This document shows positions 9,282 through 15,983 of a stretch of 32,035 bases of DNA, in pieces; within the stretch, counting starts at the first letter, position 1, and each line of letters begins with the position of its first letter. The position numbers and the translations under genes were made by a program. Under the pieces are notes generated by a model. That model saw nothing but the letters and a program-made list of their open reading frames with translations. It was not told the DNA's origin and did not search any database. The stretch comes from Shewanella saliphila (GTDB taxonomy: Bacteria; Pseudomonadota; Gammaproteobacteria; Enterobacterales; Shewanellaceae): the NCBI RefSeq assembly GCF_014648295.1, contig NZ_BMQV01000049.1, positions 1 to 32,035 on the forward strand. Reading direction: 5' to 3'.

Positions 9282-9301
9282 TGGCTGAATTGAGTCAGCC
9301 A
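9282..9301. other. Hairpin between liuR and liuA
   Basis: TGGCTGA at 9282-9288 pairs with TCAGCCA at 9295-9301 around a six-base loop. It starts just after the liuR stop codon. There is no T-run on either strand, so it is probably not a full terminator. It could trim or stabilise the transcript and set different levels of regulator and enzymes. Confidence 0.5.
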
Positions 9302-9309
9302 TGTTGTGA

Positions 9310-9723
9310 TTACTTAACCTTTTTACTGTTGTTATCTTCTAATGCCGCTTTGCATTGCTGTTCGGCTGAATTGAGTTCCATCAGCACCACTTTAATGTCG
9401 TCCATTTGTTGTTGCAGTGCCGATTTCTTTTCGTTAACCAAATCAAGCATGGTGTTGAGCTGAGTAGAACTGCTTTTATCGGCATCGTAAAGCTCAAACA
9501 GTCGGCGCGTTTCTGCTAGTGAAAATCCAAGGCGCTTACCTCGTAAAATAAGCTTTAATCGAACGCGATCTTTTAAACTGTAAATGCGGGTTTGTCCGCG
9601 ACGCTTAGGTTTGATTAAGCCTTGGTCTTCGTAAAAACGAATGCTACGGGTGGTGATATCAAATTCTTTTGATAAGTCACTAATTGAATATGTGGATTGT
9701 GGGCTATGGATTGTGCTCATCAT
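9310..9723 (-). CDS. liuR: MerR-family regulator of the leucine/isovalerate operon
   Basis: A 137-residue MerR-type activator/repressor. The N-terminal winged helix-turn-helix reads TYSISDLSKEFDITTRSIRF (11-30), followed by YEDQGLIKPKRRGQTRIYS, which is the MerR recognition wing. A long alpha-helical dimerisation segment covers about residues 85-125. There is no metal-binding cysteine pattern; the lone Cys near residue 123 does not make a site. It heads the operon of isovaleryl-CoA catabolism, the arrangement of LiuR in other gammaproteobacteria, so a branched acyl-CoA is the likely effector. Two adjacent ATG codons (9723 and 9720) are possible starts. The weak GGTGA lies closer to optimal spacing for the second. 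Confidence 0.88.
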   Translation of the reverse strand: MMSTIHSPQSTYSISDLSKEFDITTRSIRFYEDQGLIKPKRRGQTRIYSLKDRVRLKLILRGKRLGFSLAETRRLFELYDADKSSSTQLNTMLDLVNEKKSALQQQMDDIKVVLMELNSAEQQCKAALEDNNSKKVK

Positions 9724-9762
9724 GTCACCAAAATGGTTTCTTTTGATGCAAGATATATGAAG

Positions 9763-9778
9763 TTTACGTAAAGGTAAA
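9763..9778 (-). promoter_or_regulatory. Probable LiuR operator upstream of liuR
   Basis: TTTACGTAAAGGTAAA is a near-perfect dyad: TTTACGT, two central bases, then AGGTAAA, which differs by one base from the symmetric ACGTAAA. It sits 40 bp before the liuR start. It lies just upstream of a CATATAT -10-like stretch on the minus strand, so it would fall within the promoter spacer, as for MerR-family operators. From memory, published LiuR motifs have this TTTACGT..ACGTAAA form; binding is inferred. Confidence 0.6.
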
Positions 9779-10037
9779 GTTTGCGGGGCGTAATTTGACC
9801 ATTTTTGCTGTTTGGAGTATTACATTATTTTGGTGAATGAATCTCTATTATACCTTAACCAACTGTTATATCGAACTTTTTTATGTTAACGAATAAAGCC
9901 GGTTTTAAGGTGGGCAGGCAGTTGAAACCTAAGGTTTTTTTGAAGATTTTATCGTCTATTATCCCTTTGTCTAATAGGGCTATTTAATTAATTCTGCTCA
10001 TAATCATTGCAATACACGCTAATTAATGGAGAGCAAT
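9779..10037. other. Divergent intergenic region liuR / acyl-CoA synthetase
   Basis: With the operator, this makes about 310 bp without a gene. It is AT-rich. A 13-bp palindrome, AAACCTAAGGTTT, lies at 9925-9937, and a CATAAT -10-like element lies at 9999-10004 upstream of the plus-strand synthetase gene. No good -35 partner was found. No second copy of the LiuR-like dyad was seen near the synthetase start. Confidence 0.35.
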
Positions 10038-11957
10038 ATGGCTGACTTAGGACTATCAATGCACGCACAATCGATAGCCGAGCCCGAAGTATTTTGGCAA
10101 CAAGCTGCAGAGGCCATCAGTTGGGACATTGCACCGAACACGGTGTTAGACGACAGTAACAAGCCTTTTTATCGCTGGTTTGCAGATGGCAAAATGAACA
10201 CTTGTTTTAACGCAGTCGACCGTCATGTGCTTGCGGGTCGAGGCGAACAAACGGCTATCCATTATATTAGCCCTGTGACTCAAAATGAATATTCTATTAA
10301 CTACGACTCTGTATTGGCTCAAGTTAAACGCCTAGCGGGTTTAATGACATCATTGGGTGTGACGAAAGGTGACCGCGTGGTCATTTACATGCCTATGGTG
10401 CCAGAAACCGCTTATGCCATGTTAGCGTGTGCGCGCATTGGTGCGATTCACTCTGTGGTATTTGGTGGCTTTGCTGCCAATGAATTATCAACTCGAATTA
10501 ATGATGCCAAACCTAAGTTAATCTTGTCAGCCTCTTGCGGTATTGAGCCATCTGGTGTGGTGCCGTACAAACCGTTATTGGACGATGCATTATCTCAAGC
10601 GCAACATAAAGTGGATCATTGCATTATTTTAAATCGTACTGAATACCAAGCAGAACTGCATACTCCGCGAGATCTTGATTGGTACGGTGCATTAGTTGAT
10701 GCACCGGATGTTGATTGTGTGTCATTAGAAGCGACAGACCCCTTATACGTGCTGTATACCTCGGGAACAACAGGGCAACCTAAAGGAGTGGTGCGCGATA
10801 ATGGTGGTCATGCTGTTGCCTTAGCATGGTCGATGAAGCATATCTATGATGTTGGTATTGGTGATGTATTTTGGGCGGCGTCAGATGTGGGGTGGGTTGT
10901 GGGACACTCTTATATTGTCTACGGTCCACTGTTGGTGGGCGCAACGACGATAATGTATGAGGGGAAACCGATAGGCACTCCAGATGCAGGCGCATTTTGG
11001 CGTATTATCGAACAAAAACAAGTGCGTAGTTTCTTTACTGCACCTACGGCTATCCGTGCTATTAAGCGAGAAGATCCTGAAGGTGAATTTATTAAGCAAT
11101 TTGATCTTACTTGCCTTAAGCAAATGTATTTAGCGGGTGAGCGCTGCGATCCTGAAACGCTTAATTGGAGTCAGCAACAATTAGGTAAACCCGTTGTTGA
11201 CCATTGGTGGCAAACCGAAACTGGCTGGCCTGTTGCCGCCAACTTGATGGGAACTAACCCTATTGAAATTAAAGCCGGTTCACCCGCTAGGGCGGTACCG
11301 GGTTATCAGGTAGAAATTTTAGATGCGATGGGCGAGCAAGTGGCCAACAATGAAAGCGGCAACGTAGTGATTAAGCAGCCCTTGCCACCTGGCACGCTCA
11401 CAACACTTTGGCAAAATGATAAACGTTATATTGACAGTTATTTGTCTATGTACCCCGGTTATTATTTAACAGGGGATGCAGGTTACATCGATGACGATGG
11501 CTACCTGTATATTATGAGCCGTATTGACGACATCATTAATGTTGCCGGTCACCGACTATCAACGGGCCGTTTTGAAGAAGTATTGTGTCAGCACGAAGCC
11601 GTTGCTGAGGCTGCGGTTATTGGCGTGCAAGACAAACTAAAAGGCCAGGTGCCCTTGGGCTTAGTAGTCCTTAAAAATGGGGTGACCTTATCTGATGAAG
11701 TGCTTTATAAAGAGTTGCTTGCATTAGTGCGTCACGAAATTGGCCCGGTAGCGTCATTTAGATTAGTCAGTGCAGTGCAAAAGCTGCCTAAAACGCGTTC
11801 TGGTAAAATTTTGCGGGCGACCATGCGTAAAATTGCTGATAACAATGAGTACACTGTTCCTGCAACGATTGAAGATCCAATGACCTTAGATATTATTCGC
11901 ACTACATTGACCAAGATGGGCTATGCCGATGCATTGGCGAAGGAGTTATTTGTTTAA
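10038..11957 (+). CDS. AMP-forming acyl-CoA synthetase, propionyl-CoA synthetase-like
   Basis: A 639-residue ANL-superfamily ligase that activates a short-chain carboxylate with ATP and CoA through an acyl-adenylate. Seen are the P-loop motif YTSGTTGQPKG (240-250), the substrate-pocket motif WWQTETGWP, the hinge region GDAGYIDDDGYLYIMSRIDD, and the catalytic lysine K590 in TRSGK. The TGWP after the ETG block and the length match PrpE-type enzymes more than acetyl-CoA synthetases, which have TGG there. Propionate or a branched short-chain acid is therefore favoured. An ATG lies 12 bp upstream (10026), but the ATG at 10038 has GGAG at 10028-10031 at the right spacing. Divergence from liuR suggests a related role, such as activating isovalerate or other acids. 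Confidence 0.88.
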   Translation: MADLGLSMHAQSIAEPEVFWQQAAEAISWDIAPNTVLDDSNKPFYRWFADGKMNTCFNAVDRHVLAGRGEQTAIHYISPVTQNEYSINYDSVLAQVKRLAGLMTSLGVTKGDRVVIYMPMVPETAYAMLACARIGAIHSVVFGGFAANELSTRINDAKPKLILSASCGIEPSGVVPYKPLLDDALSQAQHKVDHCIILNRTEYQAELHTPRDLDWYGALVDAPDVDCVSLEATDPLYVLYTSGTTGQPKGVVRDNGGHAVALAWSMKHIYDVGIGDVFWAASDVGWVVGHSYIVYGPLLVGATTIMYEGKPIGTPDAGAFWRIIEQKQVRSFFTAPTAIRAIKREDPEGEFIKQFDLTCLKQMYLAGERCDPETLNWSQQQLGKPVVDHWWQTETGWPVAANLMGTNPIEIKAGSPARAVPGYQVEILDAMGEQVANNESGNVVIKQPLPPGTLTTLWQNDKRYIDSYLSMYPGYYLTGDAGYIDDDGYLYIMSRIDDIINVAGHRLSTGRFEEVLCQHEAVAEAAVIGVQDKLKGQVPLGLVVLKNGVTLSDEVLYKELLALVRHEIGPVASFRLVSAVQKLPKTRSGKILRATMRKIADNNEYTVPATIEDPMTLDIIRTTLTKMGYADALAKELFV

Positions 11958-12038
11958 TTAGCTTGCTGACTTGGTTAACAATGTTGAGACGAGGCTGTTT
12001 TGAGTTGACAGACCCTAGATGTAGGTTTAAATATGAAA

Positions 12039-12066
12039 AAAGTGCCGAGTATAAACTTGGCACTTT
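12039..12066. terminator. Bidirectional terminator between synthetase and aldehyde oxidoreductase cluster
   Basis: An 11-bp stem with one G-U pair (12039-12049 with 12056-12066) closes a TATAAA loop. T-rich sequence follows on the plus strand. The A-run at 12036-12041 provides a good T-run on the minus strand. It separates two convergent genes. Confidence 0.8.
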
Positions 12067-12087
12067 ATTATCTTTTATATTTTTGGG

Positions 12088-12606
12088 TTATGCAGAATAT
12101 TCAAAAGGATCTATATTACCCAAAACCGATGCGTACTTGACGGTTAAAAAGTCAGTTGAAAAAAATTGTTTTGATCCATCATTGGCTGTTTGAATAGATA
12201 TATCATCAAATCCTCCAGCAGCGTGAAACTCATCAATTAGTTCATCTATCTTAGTTTTTTCTAGATGATAAGGTGGATGCGTAAAATTATTTGCATCAAC
12301 CAATTCTCCTAACGCACCATAACGTCTAACTTCATTCGCAATCGTGTCGAGTAAGTCACCATTGTGGACACCAATCCATTGTTCAGCATAGCTCTTTACA
12401 ATGTATTTTTTAGAGTAAAAGTAAGAGTCATCTTTTGCTTCAATCAATATAATATCAGCATATTGTTCATCTTCAATTAATGCTTCATAGGCTTCATTAA
12501 TATCTTCTATCTCTAATTCCAGACCTGCTACTGCAATAATCTGATCTGCAGTAACTAAGCGGCCATCTCGACTCAATAAGCGAATATAATCCACTAATTC
12601 AATCAT
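12088..12606 (-). CDS. Uncharacterised protein of the aldehyde oxidoreductase cluster
   Basis: A 172-residue acidic protein that I do not recognise from its sequence. It has no cysteine, so it carries no iron-sulfur cluster or haem. It has no signal peptide or membrane helix. The N-terminal 50 residues look helical and resemble a small helix-turn-helix-like fold in pattern (RLLSRDGRLVTADQIIAVAG), but this is weak. A GGTGA precedes the ATG, and only 15 bp separate it from the upstream oxidoreductase stop, so it is in the same transcript. In Escherichia coli the order ydhY-ydhV-ydhW places an unknown protein in the equivalent position; homology to YdhW is suggested by position only. It may be an assembly or partner subunit. 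Confidence 0.8.
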   Translation of the reverse strand: MIELVDYIRLLSRDGRLVTADQIIAVAGLELEIEDINEAYEALIEDEQYADIILIEAKDDSYFYSKKYIVKSYAEQWIGVHNGDLLDTIANEVRRYGALGELVDANNFTHPPYHLEKTKIDELIDEFHAAGGFDDISIQTANDGSKQFFSTDFLTVKYASVLGNIDPFEYSA

Positions 12607-12621
12607 AATTTCACCATCGAA

Positions 12622-14847
12622 TTAGGCAGGTAATAGCCCTAAGCTTTCAAGTTTATCCGCTGCGTAGCCAAGATTAAATCTCTCAAGGGTAGCGCGAGTA
12701 GGTACACCTGTTGCTTTATCCCAACCCATTTCTTCGTAGAACAAATCTAGTCCAAGCTGTATGTCGTCACGATCCATTTTAATCGTACCTTCATCACCAA
12801 ATGCAGCCTCAGGATCCATATCATATACCCACTCACATAATTCATCATGGTTGTTACGTTGATCCGGTTCTTTCATTTGTAGTACTGTTAATGCACGGTG
12901 AAGTTGTAAGACTCTCTCTGCTTTATCATCAAGCTCTTGCTCGGAGGTTTCAATCCCTGTAACAAGAGAGAACATTTGTGATTCAATTGAGCTATCACCA
13001 AGATAGTCTTTGTTAACGTCTGGAGAGACAAGGAGTGGGAACATCCAGTTACATACAGTAAGAGAATCATGCAGAACGTTTTTCACTAAACACCATTTGG
13101 CAAACTTGGCTTTAGCAACATTCATCGCTGTATAGTGTTTAACAGGGTCAAAAGCATTTTCGCCCCACATTGATTCTGCTACTTCAGCAATTTTTGCATA
13201 AGGCAGACCGCAATTAATTAAGTTTATGTGTGAATGACATTGTGGGTCGCGGTTAAATACCGTTGCCAATAATGCACCAACTTGTCCAGCTGCTTCACTC
13301 GCATGGTGAAGACCACCCACCATTGAACGGTTAAATACATGTGTACCTTCATCGAGGAATACACTGTAAGTTTTACCTGCATAATCATGTTCAAGATCTG
13401 CTTCAAGGGCAAAAGTTAGTTCCGCCATTCTAGGAGTTTCAACACCATCAAGCACATCTTGAATGTTATATAGCTCGCCTTCATCGTTAATGAAATTATG
13501 TAATCCAGTGCCTAAAAAGCGTCCAAAATAATTCGAACCATTATAAGATTTGGCTAAACCAATACGAGTATAATAGTCTTGCATAAAGTGGGCATCTAGA
13601 TTTGCATACTGTTCCCAGTTTATGGCTGCAAACTCTTCTGCGGGTAATAAAATTTCCCAAAATGAACGTTTAGTGAATTCGCGCATTAGGTGTGACAATT
13701 GACCATAAGCACTCCAAATCGCTAAGTCATCCATGTAATAACCACCAATAGTCATGATATCAGTCTTTTTTTCACCGTTACCAGGTTTCCCCATTGAATA
13801 CCAAGGATCTAGAAATCCCATACATGTGTTGGTGAGGTATTCTGTTGGTAAGTTATACTCAGTTTTCATTTTAGGGTTTTTGAGTTCACAAAAACACCGG
13901 ATTGGGCAAGAGTGACAACCACCAGGGCGTTTAAAGATTTTATTGGCTTCTTCACGGCCAAAATACATTTCGGCCATTGATGTGCGCATACCGACCTTTT
14001 GGCGGTCGTCCCAAGGGGTTTCTTCTAATATCACTGGATCATCTGCAGCGCCCCAAGTCACACCAGGACCACCGCGCCAACGACTGGATCCACCACTATA
14101 TTCAGCCCAAGATTGAGGCTCTTTAGGAACCACACCCTGATTATTTGCACCAATAATACCAAGGATGTGATCGTCAAGAGCTCGAAGTTGCTCATTAGTG
14201 GTACTTTCAGCAATTTCAACACGACCGGTACCAATAATTCCGATTGCTTTTAATTTCTTAGAACCTAATACCGAACCATGTCCGCCTGCAGAATGCCCCC
14301 CTTGGGTTTGAAAGGTAGATTGCGCTACTAAGTTTTCTCCAGCAGGTCCAATCGCAGCCACTTGTGCTTGTTGTCCCATCATTTTACTAACGGTTGCAAA
14401 AGTATCAAATACACCTACACCCCATAATGAATCAGCAGGTTCTAAGGTGACTTTGTCATCAACAATTTTTAACCACACTGGCGTTGAAGATTTACCTTCA
14501 ATTATGATTGCATCATATCCAGCATATTTTAACTCGGGGGAAAAATGGCCACCAAAATGTCCGTCAGTAATTAAATGTCCTCTAATGACAGGATTTCGAG
14601 AGGTAATTGTGGTTCTTGCTGAGCATATCGCACCAGAACCACTTAGTGGGCCTGCTGAAATGACTAATTTATTTTCTTCATCGGTTGCTTTAATTCCATC
14701 GACATGGTCATCCCATAAAACTTTATAACCAATTCCCATGCCGCCAATATAATCGTGGTATTTATTTGTTGACTCTGTTGTTATTTGACCTGTAGTTAAA
14801 TTAACGCGTAAAACATTACCGGCCCAGCCGCCATATGTACTACTCAT
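12622..14847 (-). CDS. Aldehyde:ferredoxin oxidoreductase family enzyme (YdhV-like)
   Basis: A 741-residue tungsten- or molybdenum-bispyranopterin enzyme of the AOR family. The N-terminal AOR domain begins GGWAGNVLRVNLTTG (6-20) and continues with GGMGIG (35-40). The [4Fe-4S] ligands are C311, C314 and C318 in GCHSCPIRC and C599 in the DSLTVC motif, the family's fourth ligand and cofactor-contact region. Such enzymes interconvert aldehydes and carboxylates with low-potential electrons, but many paralogues, including YdhV, have no assigned substrate. The enzyme is longer than archaeal AORs (about 605). There is no Tat or Sec signal, so it looks cytoplasmic, whereas the ferredoxin gene upstream encodes an exported protein. 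AAGGA precedes the start. Gaps of 15 and 37 bp to its neighbours indicate one operon. Confidence 0.9.
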   Translation of the reverse strand: MSSTYGGWAGNVLRVNLTTGQITTESTNKYHDYIGGMGIGYKVLWDDHVDGIKATDEENKLVISAGPLSGSGAICSARTTITSRNPVIRGHLITDGHFGGHFSPELKYAGYDAIIIEGKSSTPVWLKIVDDKVTLEPADSLWGVGVFDTFATVSKMMGQQAQVAAIGPAGENLVAQSTFQTQGGHSAGGHGSVLGSKKLKAIGIIGTGRVEIAESTTNEQLRALDDHILGIIGANNQGVVPKEPQSWAEYSGGSSRWRGGPGVTWGAADDPVILEETPWDDRQKVGMRTSMAEMYFGREEANKIFKRPGGCHSCPIRCFCELKNPKMKTEYNLPTEYLTNTCMGFLDPWYSMGKPGNGEKKTDIMTIGGYYMDDLAIWSAYGQLSHLMREFTKRSFWEILLPAEEFAAINWEQYANLDAHFMQDYYTRIGLAKSYNGSNYFGRFLGTGLHNFINDEGELYNIQDVLDGVETPRMAELTFALEADLEHDYAGKTYSVFLDEGTHVFNRSMVGGLHHASEAAGQVGALLATVFNRDPQCHSHINLINCGLPYAKIAEVAESMWGENAFDPVKHYTAMNVAKAKFAKWCLVKNVLHDSLTVCNWMFPLLVSPDVNKDYLGDSSIESQMFSLVTGIETSEQELDDKAERVLQLHRALTVLQMKEPDQRNNHDELCEWVYDMDPEAAFGDEGTIKMDRDDIQLGLDLFYEEMGWDKATGVPTRATLERFNLGYAADKLESLGLLPA

Positions 14848-14875
14848 AATGATTCCTTAAAATTTATTTATATTT

Positions 14876-14901
14876 AAATGAGAGTTAAATGAGAGTTAAA
14901 T
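14876..14901. repeat. 11-bp tandem duplication at the ferredoxin stop codon
   Basis: The unit AAATGAGAGTT occurs at 14876-14886 and 14887-14897, followed by four bases of a third copy. It spans the end and stop codon of the ferredoxin gene and changes the length of the spacer to the oxidoreductase gene. It looks like a slippage duplication. Confidence 0.7.
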
Positions 14902-15535
14902 ATTTCTCATGCTGTTCTACTGCAGCAACGGCGTCTTCCCAAGTATAAAATTTGATAGCACCAGTTGGGCACACTTGGGCGCAGTTTGGATTACCTTCAC
15001 AAAGGTCACATTTAAGAGATTTCCTTGTAATACTATCAATAGTGATGACTTGCTGTGGACATTTGTCAGCACAATAACCGCAACCGACACAGAGCGCTTC
15101 GTCGACCACTCTTGCTCCGGTGGTTTCATTGACATAAATTGCGCCTTGAGGGCAAACTGTCATGCAGACATCACACTGGCGACAAGTCGACGGAACAATA
15201 GTGCCGTCGCCTTGTTCACCGCGTTGGTCTTCATAATTTGGTTGTACACCATGAGGACCAAAATTGAGATTTTTGTCGACTTTGATTCTTGCGGTACTCG
15301 GGCTTACTGCAGAAGTTCCATGGCTCCAACTACAAGCAATTTCACAACGACGACAGCCAACACAATACACAGGGTTTACGACCATTAACCCACCAGGGAG
15401 GACTTTAACAACGGTGCTTTCACTTGTATCATCACTACTGCCACAACCCGTTAAAAAACTCGCTAAGGTTCCGTAATACACTGTACCAACAGCGACCTTA
15501 GCACCATTAGCAAGTAATGCTCTCCTAGTAATCAT
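14885..15535 (-). CDS. Tat-exported four-cluster ferredoxin lipoprotein (YdhY-like)
   Basis: A 216-residue ferredoxin. The N-terminus carries a twin-arginine signal (ITRRALL) and a lipobox LTGC with the acceptor at C31, so a periplasm-facing lipoprotein is predicted. Sixteen cysteines form four cluster sites: C58-C61-C64-C68, C118-C121-C124-C128, C149-C152-C155-C159 and C176-C179-C185-C189. This is the electron-wire pattern of DmsB/HycB-type subunits. It resembles the YdhY group that accompanies YdhV. The start at 15535 is preferred because AAGGA lies seven bases before it, whereas the ATG at 15541 would have only one base of spacing. It is the first gene of the cluster. It probably relays electrons for the AOR-family enzyme, although the topologies differ. 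Confidence 0.88.
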   Translation of the reverse strand: MITRRALLANGAKVAVGTVYYGTLASFLTGCGSSDDTSESTVVKVLPGGLMVVNPVYCVGCRRCEIACSWSHGTSAVSPSTARIKVDKNLNFGPHGVQPNYEDQRGEQGDGTIVPSTCRQCDVCMTVCPQGAIYVNETTGARVVDEALCVGCGYCADKCPQQVITIDSITRKSLKCDLCEGNPNCAQVCPTGAIKFYTWEDAVAAVEQHEKYLTLI

Positions 15536-15628
15536 TTTCATTTCCTTATAATTAGTTAATAATTGAAATTATGATTATTGTTTATAATTAATCTATTATA
15601 AGTATTCGTTAACCAACTTTATATTAAG

Positions 15629-15642
15629 GTGATGAGTATCAC
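15629..15642 (-). promoter_or_regulatory. FNR/CRP-like dyad upstream of the ferredoxin gene
   Basis: GTGAT-GAGT-ATCAC is a perfect five-base-arm dyad 94 bp before the ferredoxin start. It matches the FNR/EtrA box (TTGAT-N4-ATCAA) at eight of ten positions and CRP (TGTGA-N6-TCACA) at eight of ten. A TATAAT -10 element on the minus strand lies at 15595-15600. Anaerobic activation is the likely use. Confidence 0.6.
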
Positions 15643-15856
15643 GTTTTGATTTATATTCTCCCAAAATGTCTCTATAAGTTTATTAATGTATAAAATTAAT
15701 CACTTTTTAAAAAGTTTTGCGATGTGAGTTTTTTATTTAATTATTAATTATTTAATTATAGTTTTTTTGCTTTTGATTTTGTTAATTGTTGGTTTTGAAA
15801 TTGCAAAATTTGAAAATCTATGTTTGTTGGCTTTAACATATTAATAATTTACCTGC

Positions 15857-15885
15857 AGATAATTCGGTAGATAATTCGGTAGATA
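15857..15885. repeat. 12-bp tandem repeat beside the cytochrome promoter
   Basis: The unit AGATAATTCGGT is repeated at 15857-15868 and 15869-15880, then AGATA. It ends 10 bp before the FNR-like box of the cytochrome gene. It may be a slippage duplication or a repeated protein-binding site; the rest of the intergenic region is very AT-rich with no gene seen. Confidence 0.65.
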
Positions 15886-15895
15886 GTTTGTTTAC

Positions 15896-15909
15896 TTGAT
15901 CTTTATCAC
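15896..15909 (+). promoter_or_regulatory. FNR/EtrA-like box upstream of the multiheme cytochrome gene
   Basis: TTGAT-CTTT-ATCAC matches the FNR consensus TTGAT-N4-ATCAA at nine of ten positions. It lies 74 bp before the cytochrome ATG. A CATTAT element at 15935-15940 could be the -10, about 25 bp after the box, close to the spacing of FNR-activated promoters. EtrA or CRP are candidate regulators. Confidence 0.7.
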
Positions 15910-15983
15910 GATATGTTTTTTTTAAATAATAAATCATTATAAATAGATTGGTTTGTGATTAAAAATAATAAGGGATATCTGTG

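Noticed and set aside
11963..12193. Small plus-strand ORF after the acyl-CoA synthetase
   Set aside because: It runs through the terminator hairpin and into the opposite-strand gene, with no ribosome site or protein-like composition.
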